A stretch of 64,000 nt of DNA from NCBI RefSeq assembly GCF_005930355.1, contig NZ_VDBO01000010.1, positions 90,575 to 154,574 of the forward strand, written 5' to 3'. The notes under the pieces were generated by a model, which saw nothing but the letters and a program-made list of their open reading frames with translations, made no database searches and was not told the origin of the DNA. Within the stretch, counting starts at the first letter, position 1; each line of letters opens with the position of its first letter. This DNA is from Paenibacillus sinopodophylli (GTDB lineage: Bacteria > Bacillota > Bacilli > Paenibacillales > Paenibacillaceae). Of the stretch, positions 17,010 to 24,100 are shown piece after piece. The position numbers and the translations under genes were made by a program.

Positions 17010-18017
17010 ATGATGGATAAAAAAACGTTTGCCGTTCATTCCAACGCAGCTATAACTGCAATCGGTACGTACGTTCCTGAACGAATATTAACGAATGCGG
17101 AGATGGAAAAGCTTGTTGATACAAGTGATGAATGGATTGTCCAGCGCACCGGTATTAAGGAACGTCATATTGCTGCTGACAACCAATTCACTAGCGACCT
17201 GTGTTTCGGCGCAATCGATAACATGATTGATCGTTATGGCGTGCACATAACCGATGTTGATTATATTATTGTAGCTACCTCGTCCCCTGATGCCGTTTTT
17301 CCAAGCGTTGCCTCACAGGTTCAAGCACATTATGGCATCGTTAACGCTGGTGCAGCAGATATTCAAGCTGCCTGTGCAGGCTTTGCTGCTGCGATTCAAT
17401 TAGCAAATGGACTGTTGCTATCTGGTGCACATCGCAAAATATTAGTGCTGGGAGCCGAAACCTTGTCCAAAATTACCGATTACAGTGACCGTACAACTTG
17501 TATTCTGTTCGGCGATGGTGCAGGCGCATTTCTGATGGAGGCCTCTTACAATGGTCAGGGCGACGTTGCCGCTGTGTATACCAAAACGGATGGCGAACGC
17601 GGCCATCTTCTTTACCGCAGCAGCTTAGCTTCTGCGATTGGCGAGCATGCTATACAAACAAACGGCTATATCGTACAGAATGGACGCGAAGTCTACCGGT
17701 GGGCAATCAGTCATGTTGCTGAAGGCATCCAGCAGTTATTAGAGCGCAGTGGATACACCACAAACGATATCGATTGGTTTATTCCTCACAGTGCGAATAT
17801 GCGCATCATCGAATCGCTATGCGAGAAGACCGGATTCACACCTCAGCAAACTTTGTCCAGCATCACACAATATGGGAATACGTCCGCAGCCTCTATTCCG
17901 CTCGCGATAGACGAAGGCTTAAAGTCAGGTATCGTAAAGCCTGGCCAGCTTATGCTGCTATACGGTTTCGGCGGCGGTTTAACACAAGCTGGTGTCGTAC
18001 TGCGCTGGTCGCTATAG
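17010..18017 (+). CDS. fabH: Beta-ketoacyl-ACP synthase III (FabH)
   Basis: A 335-residue condensing enzyme that starts fatty acid synthesis by joining acyl-CoA with malonyl-ACP. Seen are TSDEWIVQRTGIKERH, the active-site cysteine in ADIQAACAGFAAAIQ, the histidine in WFIPHSANMRIIE, the asparagine in YGNTSAASIP, and the C-terminal LLYGFGGGLTQAGVVLRW. ATG 17010 is chosen because AAAGGAAG lies at normal distance; the upstream TTG lies in the operator. In B. subtilis both fabHA and fabHB belong to the FapR regulon, and the two boxes here fit that control. No fabF follows, so this resembles the stand-alone fabHB arrangement. Confidence 0.92.
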   Translation: MMDKKTFAVHSNAAITAIGTYVPERILTNAEMEKLVDTSDEWIVQRTGIKERHIAADNQFTSDLCFGAIDNMIDRYGVHITDVDYIIVATSSPDAVFPSVASQVQAHYGIVNAGAADIQAACAGFAAAIQLANGLLLSGAHRKILVLGAETLSKITDYSDRTTCILFGDGAGAFLMEASYNGQGDVAAVYTKTDGERGHLLYRSSLASAIGEHAIQTNGYIVQNGREVYRWAISHVAEGIQQLLERSGYTTNDIDWFIPHSANMRIIESLCEKTGFTPQQTLSSITQYGNTSAASIPLAIDEGLKSGIVKPGQLMLLYGFGGGLTQAGVVLRWSL

Positions 18018-18095
18018 CACAAGACAAATAAGCCTTATACCCTGTCGTCGCACCTGTTTCATAGGATTTGACAGCAGATATAAGACTTTAATGGT

Positions 18096-18350
18096 CTAAG
18101 ATTGACGTTTCTCATAAGCGGCTTGATGTCCATCCTCAAACCCTTTAGCAAACCCTGTATTATAGCCGTTATTAAAGGTTTGGCCAAGCTCTGCCCTCTC
18201 GTTTTCTTTATGAGCAAAACGTTTTCTGGCAACAGGCTTGCGGCGATGAAGAACTTTCTTACCCGCTATGCCTCTTCGTCCTGTCGTTTTACGCACGCTC
18301 TTCTGACTCTTATTCGTGCTTACAGCCGATTTTCGTTTATTGTTCAACAC
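18096..18350 (-). CDS. Small basic protein with a C-terminal GxNxGFxxGxxxG motif
   Basis: Function not recognised. GTG 18350 (or TTG 18347) is chosen because GGGGGTG lies just upstream and it makes a 14-base overlap with the previous gene; a longer reading from ATG 18452 would overlap that gene by 116 bases. The ~84-residue product is strongly basic up to about residue 60 (SVRKTTGRRGIAGKK, HRRKPVARKRFAHK), then has FNNGYNTGFAKGFEDGHQAA near its C-terminus. The same G-x-N-x-G-[FY]-x-x-G-x-x-x-G pattern follows the basic N-terminus of the glycosyltransferase at 19378, pointing to shared localisation or partner. Last gene of a four-gene operon. Confidence 0.6.
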   Translation of the reverse strand: MLNNKRKSAVSTNKSQKSVRKTTGRRGIAGKKVLHRRKPVARKRFAHKENERAELGQTFNNGYNTGFAKGFEDGHQAAYEKRQS

Positions 18351-18651
18351 TGGCTTCACCCCCAAACGAAGCAAAACTTTGAATGGACAATTTCGGTTGA
18401 AGCCATGGCTGAACAGGTCTTCCCTTTCGTACATTCCTTCTACGCCATGCAAGACCTGTTACCGTCTCTGCGATCGATTCCTGCATAGCAGTGAGGGTAC
18501 TGACATTATCCTGTAGCAGCTTGCTCGTATGTGGAGAGCATTCCCCCGCCTCTGCCATGCTCTCCAATATGCGCGCAAGTGCGTTTTGACTTCTTGCAAG
18601 CGCAGATAGAAATGCCATTCTAGTTTCCAGCTCGTTCTGCCAGCGGTTCAT
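18337..18651 (-). CDS. Small helical protein of unknown function
   Basis: A 104-residue product, helical and polar in its first 65 residues (NRWQNELETRMAFLSALARS, ILESMAEAGECSPHTSKLL), then a basic tail (AWRRRNVRKGRP). Its ATG shares the A of the upstream TGA (TGATG at 18653-18649), so the genes are coupled. No signal peptide or membrane segment, no family recognised. The helix pattern (ALARSQNALARILESMAEAG) resembles that of the two upstream products (e.g. QASTELARLLEAERH), suggesting one small family that assembles together. Confidence 0.65.
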   Translation of the reverse strand: MNRWQNELETRMAFLSALARSQNALARILESMAEAGECSPHTSKLLQDNVSTLTAMQESIAETVTGLAWRRRNVRKGRPVQPWLQPKLSIQSFASFGGEASVEQ

Positions 18652-18995
18652 CAGCTTTTGTCCCCGAACGAAAAGCCCTTGCCTAACGAAGGAAGTCCTT
18701 CACCGTAGCCCTCTGTCACTTCTTCCTCCTGCTGAAGTACTGCCTTCATAATAGACACCATGCCTTGATTAAGTTTGGCGATCCCATCAATAACCTCAAT
18801 GACTTGATCATGCATCTGAATGGATTGCCCCAGCTGTGCTTGCTCCGATCCGAAGCTGTTGCTATGCAAATGATTGCAAATCCAGCTGCGCATCTTCTCG
18901 GCCTCGGACGCTTTGGCTTCAAGCATAATAGCTATGTTCCATTGCATATTCGCAGCTGAGCCCAGCATCCGCAAATACGATTGTTCGCGATTCAT
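18651..18995 (-). CDS. Small helical protein of unknown function
   Basis: 114 residues, mostly alpha-helical (EQSYLRMLGSAANMQWNIAI, EAKASEAEKMRSWICNHL, HDQVIEVIDGIAKLNQGMVS), with an acidic patch QQEEEVTEG and a glycine-rich end (GEGLPSLGKGFSFG). ATG 18995 is favoured over TTG 19004 because AAGGAGG is 11 bases upstream rather than 2. No secretion signal. It lies 27 bases after the first gene of the operon and overlaps the next. No function can be assigned; the setting suggests a structural spore protein. Confidence 0.65.
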   Translation of the reverse strand: MNREQSYLRMLGSAANMQWNIAIMLEAKASEAEKMRSWICNHLHSNSFGSEQAQLGQSIQMHDQVIEVIDGIAKLNQGMVSIMKAVLQQEEEVTEGYGEGLPSLGKGFSFGDKS

Positions 18996-19022
18996 TGCAA
19001 GCAAAGCCTCCTTATCTTCTCA

Positions 19023-19313
19023 TCATTCTTCTTCACTCGGTTCCCTTAACTCGTGGATAACAAAGGTAAGCTGTCCGGCAAGCGTTTCCTGAAACTCAGC
19101 CAAGCTGTTTAGATAAGCAATGATGCTTTGGCCTACTGATTGCGTATTATCAAGAATCCCATTAATTCCGCCAAATTCGGGGTCCTCATCTGGAATTGCC
19201 TTTACGATTTCAGAGAGCCGGACCGTTATATGGCGCTCCGCCTCCAGCAGCCTTGCAAGCTCTGTGCTCGCTTGAGACATATGATGCATCACTTCCGTAA
19301 TCGATTGGTGCAT
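19023..19313 (-). CDS. Small helical protein of unknown function, first gene of the operon
   Basis: 96 residues, predicted all-helical with regular heptad-like spacing of hydrophobic residues (ITEVMHHMSQASTELARLLE, QSVGQSIIAYLNSLAEFQET), ending in EEE. GGAGGGG stands at a proper distance from the ATG. A good sigma-K-like promoter lies 23-50 bases upstream, which suggests expression in the mother cell late in sporulation. No homology recognised by eye. Confidence 0.65.
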   Translation of the reverse strand: MHQSITEVMHHMSQASTELARLLEAERHITVRLSEIVKAIPDEDPEFGGINGILDNTQSVGQSIIAYLNSLAEFQETLAGQLTFVIHELREPSEEE

Positions 19314-19335
19314 GCCGATCCCCTCCTTGCTCCTA

Positions 19336-19363
19336 TAGCATATGCGGACTGTACGGCAGAGGT
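19336..19363 (-). promoter_or_regulatory. Sigma-K-like promoter of the small-protein operon
   Basis: On the minus strand ACC (19363-19361) is followed after 16 bases by CATATGCTA, within GCATATGCTA (19345-19336). This fits the sigma-K pattern of AC at -35 and GCATAnnnTA at -10. The start codon is at 19313. Confidence 0.55.
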
Positions 19364-19377
19364 ACTATTCTTGATAG

Positions 19378-20772
19378 CTACAAAGCTTGTCGAAGTGTTA
19401 TCGGCGCGATTAGCGGCAAGCCTTCTGGAATAGCATCAAGCTCCTCCTCAGACAGCATGCGGCACTCGTGATTGGGCAAATTCCAGCCCTCTACTGCAAG
19501 CCGGCTAATAATCATTCGCTTTTTCCCATTCTCAATATAATAGCTGCTCCCGTTCCTGCTCTCGCAAACGACATGTTCATGAGCCTTCGCTAGATCAGTC
19601 AGGTGAAGCCTTTCCGTATACTCGCATACTTTTTCCGCTGCTATTTTCTCACCGACCGTCCATCGCCATAAGTCTAGCTGTGATAAACGGATTATCTTAT
19701 GGTCATACGACCCCTCTATTGGCCTTCTAATATGCCCTTCGATCAAGTACGCAATAGAACCCAGTCCCTTAACGACCATTTGCTGCGGATAGAACAGAGC
19801 TTCTCCAAGTTTGGCCTCTGCCTCAGTCAGTGGTTGCTGCCCGGTATACACGAGCAATGTCTTCTCGAATAGAGATTCTTCTAACCCGCTCCATTTACTA
19901 TGGAAGTATCGATTTGAGCCTTCACTTTTTCCTGTCGCTATATTCAGCTCGTCGGAAGCCTGTATAGATAATTCATCCGTATTTTGCTCCATATGAATAA
20001 AAGCGTCTCTTGCACATACAAGCGAATAGCCTTGAAGCCGGGTTCGATAGCCATAATCATCTGCATCGTATGGTGCTTCGAAGCAGCCTTCATCCAAATA
20101 GCCTACTCTCTCAAGAAGTTCGCGCCGGAATAACAAACAGCTGCTAGACAAGCGTTCCACTTGATGCCATTTCGACGAATCACTTTCATTATTCCTTCTA
20201 GCAAATTCATGCGTATCATTCAGATCATCCACATGCAGGATGATCTGCTGTTTCCCGCTCAAACCGGAAGATATAGGGCCGACAATACCGATACCAGGCT
20301 CGCTATTCAGACAAATAAGAAGATTATCAAGCCAGTTCTCCATCGGACGCATACGGCTGTTCAACAACAGAATAGTCGTACCTTTCGCCATCATGAAGCC
20401 AATATTCGCTGCACCGGTATAGCCAGCTGGTTCAGTTAATATTCGATATCGAACCTGTCCGTCCAATTGCTTCAAATAAGATTCGATTCCATCAGTAGAC
20501 CCGTTATCGACGACGATAATCTCGTAAGGCAAATCGGTAAGCTCCATAATGCCTTCAATGCATGCTTTTACAGATTCAACCTCGTTATCGCTTGGGATGA
20601 CTATACTGGTTCCATCAAAAAGCGCATCATAGCTTGCTATGCCCGCTTGCACGCCTTGATGGTAGCCCTCGTTCAGTCCCGACTTATAGCGCTCCATCCG
20701 TTTTTCAGCATTTTTCCGCAAGCCTGCATTAGTTTTGAGACGTCGGACCGGCCTTTTTTTGCGTCTCATCAT
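19378..20772 (-). CDS. GT2 glycosyltransferase with basic GxNxGYxxGxxxG N-terminal tag and C-terminal repeats
   Basis: The N-terminus (to ~50) is basic (MRRKKRPVRRLKTNAG) and then reads YKSGLNEGYHQGVQAGIAS. The GT-A domain follows: TSIVIPSDNEVESVKACIEG, VVDNGSTDGIESYL, AGYTGAANIGF, ILLLNSRMRP, and APYDADDYGYR for the acceptor/base region. It resembles rhamnosyltransferase-like GT2 enzymes. The last ~140 residues hold two copies of a Y-L/I-I-E-x-G-x-x-R-x-I...E-E-L-x-x-I-P-x-G-x-P-L unit (GSIAYLIEGHIRRPI; SSYYIENGKKRMIISRLAVE), a module otherwise found in surface proteins. ATG 20772 is chosen over TTG 20784 because GGAGAGG precedes it. It lies between the small-protein operon and the giant repeat protein. 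Confidence 0.8.
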   Translation of the reverse strand: MMRRKKRPVRRLKTNAGLRKNAEKRMERYKSGLNEGYHQGVQAGIASYDALFDGTSIVIPSDNEVESVKACIEGIMELTDLPYEIIVVDNGSTDGIESYLKQLDGQVRYRILTEPAGYTGAANIGFMMAKGTTILLLNSRMRPMENWLDNLLICLNSEPGIGIVGPISSGLSGKQQIILHVDDLNDTHEFARRNNESDSSKWHQVERLSSSCLLFRRELLERVGYLDEGCFEAPYDADDYGYRTRLQGYSLVCARDAFIHMEQNTDELSIQASDELNIATGKSEGSNRYFHSKWSGLEESLFEKTLLVYTGQQPLTEAEAKLGEALFYPQQMVVKGLGSIAYLIEGHIRRPIEGSYDHKIIRLSQLDLWRWTVGEKIAAEKVCEYTERLHLTDLAKAHEHVVCESRNGSSYYIENGKKRMIISRLAVEGWNLPNHECRMLSEEELDAIPEGLPLIAPITLRQAL

Positions 20773-20815
20773 TAACCTCTCCAATCCGTCATATAGTCGA
20801 ACGCTTTAACAACAT

Positions 20816-20823
20816 ATTGTATG
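20816..20823 (-). promoter_or_regulatory. Sigma-E-like -10 element upstream of the GT2 gene
   Basis: CATACAAT on the minus strand equals the sigma-E -10 consensus, 43 bases before ATG 20772. No convincing -35 was found at 13-15 bases, so this is weak. Confidence 0.3.
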
Positions 20824-20905
20824 TAGGGAACACATATCTGTAACGGCAAGCGTACAGCTGATAGAAGCGGCTGCGATGAAAGTTGTAGTGCAAGAATGAT
20901 TCATC

Positions 20906-21098
20906 GTGAAACAGTTGTCCCCATCCTCTGACAGCTGCGCGCGTTTCATTCCGAGAAATATAGAGAAAGAATGGCGAAATCATTTCCTTTCCTATATTTA
21001 AAGGTGAAACGGCTGTCGCCGTCCTTTGGCGGCACGGCGCGTTTCATTCCGAGAAATATAGAGAAAGGATAGCGAAATCATTTCCTTTCCTATATTTT
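20906..21098. repeat. Two tandem ~95-bp copies of an intergenic repeat
   Basis: Copy 1 at 20906-21000 and copy 2 at 21004-21098 both run GTGAAAC...GTTTCATTCCGAGAAATATAG and end TTTCCTTTCCTATATTT. Each has an outer GTGAAAC/GTTTCA(C/T) arm pair, an inner G/C-rich stem (GCCGTCCTTTGGCGGC in copy 2) and a second hairpin where AAATATAG(a)GAAAGGA pairs with TCCTTTCCTATATTT. Related copies lie at 32861-33006. Confidence 0.75.
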
Positions 21099-21113
21099 AA
21101 AATAGCTTTCCAG

Positions 21114-21161
21114 AAAAAAGGACTGTCGCTAAAGGCTCTATCGGCCTATGCTAACAGTCCT
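21114..21161 (-). terminator. Terminator of the giant repeat-protein gene
   Basis: Minus strand: AGGACTGT...ACAGTCCT with inner GGCC pairing, followed by TTTTTT. It lies 11 bases after the stop at 21172. Confidence 0.8.
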
Positions 21162-21171
21162 GTTATATGGC

Positions 21172-24100
21172 TTATCCTTTTCCGATTGCAATCCAGTTCA
21201 TATTTCCACGCGGCTCATGGCTGATTCTCGTGCGTATGATGACGATGGCCGCTCTATCAATCGCCTTAGAATGAACGACAGCATAACATGCTGGATTATC
21301 AGTGGTAACCGTCAATACATAACGATTATCTGCAAAAGGCACCTCGAAAACGATAATAAGCTCAACCTGTTCCTCCTGAGCAGCAAAGCTGTAAGGCGCC
21401 AGCCCGAACTGTTGTCTCACAACGCCGAAACTAGAGCTGGCTATTACTGGTGTGAAACGGAGTGCAGAAAGTCCAACTGATTGCTTCTGTAAATGCTCTT
21501 CACCAATCGAGTCGACAGCAATCTGTTCAGACTGTAGATTCTCCGTGCTTGATGAGAAGCTGTTCAGTAAACCAGGTGCCAGCTTATCTGCCGTAATGCT
21601 GCCCTGCGCGATTTGCACTGAGCCTATGCTTCCTGCCGTAAGCTTCGCCCCTGTCACACTTCCGTCTGCTAACTGTTCCGAGCCTACGCTGCCTGCCGTC
21701 AGCTTCGCTCCTGTCACGCTTCCGTCTGCTAACTGTCCCGAGCCTACACTGCCTGCCGTCAGCTTCGATCCTGTCACGCTTCCGTCTGCTAACTGTTCCG
21801 AACCTACACTGCCTGCCGTCAGCTTCGCTCCTGTCACACTTCCGTCAGCTAACTGTTCCGAACTTACACTGCCTGACGTCAGCTTCGCTCTTGTCACGCT
21901 TCCGTCAGCTAACTGTTCCGAGCCTACGCTACCTGCCGTCAGCTTCGCTCCTGTCACGCTTCCGTCAGCTATCTGTTCCGAACTTACGCTGCCTGACGTC
22001 AGCTTCGCTCCTGTCACGCTTCCGTCTGCTAACTGTTCCGAACTTACACTGCCTGACGTCAGCTTCGCTCCTGTCACGCTTCCATCCACTAGTTGCGCCG
22101 TAGCTACGCTGCCATTCGTCAGCTTCGCTCCCGTCACGCTTCCGTCTATCAGATGCGCCGAGCCTATGCTGCCGTTCGTCAGCTTCACTCCTGTCACGCT
22201 TCCGTCCGCTAGCTGCTTTTCGCCTACGCTACCTGCTGTCAGCTTCACTCTTGTCACGCTTCCGTCTGCTAGCTGCCCTTCGCCTACGCTACCTGCTGTC
22301 AGCTTCGCTCCTGTCACGCTTTCGTCTGCCAGCTGCCCTTCGCCTACGCTACCTGCTGTCAGCTTCGCTCCTGTCACGCTTCCGTCCGCTAACTGCGCTT
22401 CGCTTACGCTGCCTACCGTTAGCTTCGCTCCCGTCACGCTTCCATCCACTAGTTGCGCCGAACCTACGCTGCCATTCGCCAGCTTCGCTCCTGTCACGCT
22501 TCCATCTACCAGTTGCGCCGAGCCTACGCTGCCATTCGTCAGCTTCGCCCCCGTCACGCTTCCGTCCGCTAGCTGCGCTTCTCCTATGCTGCCTACCGTC
22601 AGCTTCGCTCCTGTCACGCTTCCGTCCACCAGCTGCGCTTCTCCTACGCTGCCGACTGTCAGCTTCGCCCCCGTCACGCTTCCGTCCGCTAGCTGCGCTT
22701 CTCCTATGCTGCCTAACGTCAGCTTCGCTCCCGTCACGCTTCCGTCCACCAGTTGCGCTGAACCTACGCTGCCTAACGTCAGCTTCGCTCCTGTCACGCT
22801 TCCGTCCACCAGTTGCGCTGAACCTACGCTGCCTAACGTCAACTTCGCTCCCGTCACGCTTCCGTCCACCAGTTGCGCTGAACCTACGCTGCCTAACGTC
22901 AACTTCGCTCCCGTCACGCTTCCATCCGCTAGCTGCGATTCGCCTACGCTGCCTAACGTCAGCTTCGCTCTCGTCACGCTTCCATCCGCTAGCTGCGATT
23001 CACCTACGCTGCCTAACGTCAGCTTCGCCTCCGTCACGCTTCCGTCTGCTAGCTGCGCTTCGCCTACGCTACCTAACGCCAACTTCGCTCCCGTCACGTT
23101 TCCGTCCACCAGCTGCGCTTCGCCTACACTTCCTAATGTCAGCTTCGCTCCTGTCACGCTTCCGTCCACCAGTTGCGCTGAACCTACGCTGCCTGCCGTC
23201 AGCTTCGCTCCTGTCACACTACCGTCAACAAGCTGCGCTGAACCTACGCTGCCTACCGTCAGCTTCGCTCCTGTCACGCTTCCGTCCACCAGTTGCGCTG
23301 AACCTACGCTGCCTGCTGTCAGCTTCACTCCTGTCACACTACCGTCAACAAGCTGCGCTGAACCTACGCTACCAACCGTCAGCTTCGCTCCCGTCACGCT
23401 TCCGTCCACCAGCTGCGCTTCGCCTACGCTGCCAACCGTCAGCTTCGCTCCCGTCACGCTTCCGTCCACCAGCTGTGCTTCGCCTACGCTGCCAATCGTC
23501 AGCTTCGCTCCCGTCACGCTTCCGTCCACCAGCTGCGCTTCGCCTACGCTGCCAACCGTCAGCTTCGCTCCTGTCACACTACCGTCAACAAGCTGCGCTG
23601 AACCTACACTGCTTACCGTCAGCTTCGCTCCCGTCACGCTTCCGTCAACAAGCTGCGCTGAACCTACGCTACCAACCGTCAGCTTCGCTCCCGTCACACT
23701 ACCGTCAACAAGCTGCGCTGAACCTACGCTGCTGGCCGTCAGCTTTGCCTCCGTCACGCTTCCATCCGCTATCTGCTCACTCCCGATCACATCTGCGGCA
23801 AGCTTCTCACGTGTAATTGAGCCGTCGTTCAGTTGCTCCGTTCTTACACTGTTTGCTGAGAGCTGTTTACTGCCAATCGTGCCTTTCTTCAGCTTACTAC
23901 CCGGAATGGTCTCGTCTGCCAGCTTATCGAATGAAAGCACATCGCCAGCTAGATGAGCAAGTGTAATGGTGCCTTTACGAATATGATAGCCTTGAATCGT
24001 GTCTGACTTCAGATGCTTTCCGGCTAGCGATTCGAGCTGAACATGCTCACTGGAAACGGCATCCTGTGCCAGCTTCGACCTCGTCACGGATTCATCCTGC

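Noticed and set aside
20789..20983. 64-codon frame in the repeat region
   Set aside because: The frame is made of intergenic repeat sequence and shows no coding features.
21601..23760. CRISPR array
   Set aside because: The unit is a 60-bp repeat without spacers and is in a coding frame; no cas genes are present.
21452..23956. 834-codon open frame antisense to the giant repeat gene, and other long frames in the same place (e.g. 22251-23816)
   Set aside because: They exist only because the 60-bp repeat keeps every frame free of stops. They have no ribosome binding site, and the products are low-complexity Ser/Pro/Leu/Arg repeats. The opposite strand has a ribosome binding site, a terminator and a non-repetitive C-terminal domain.
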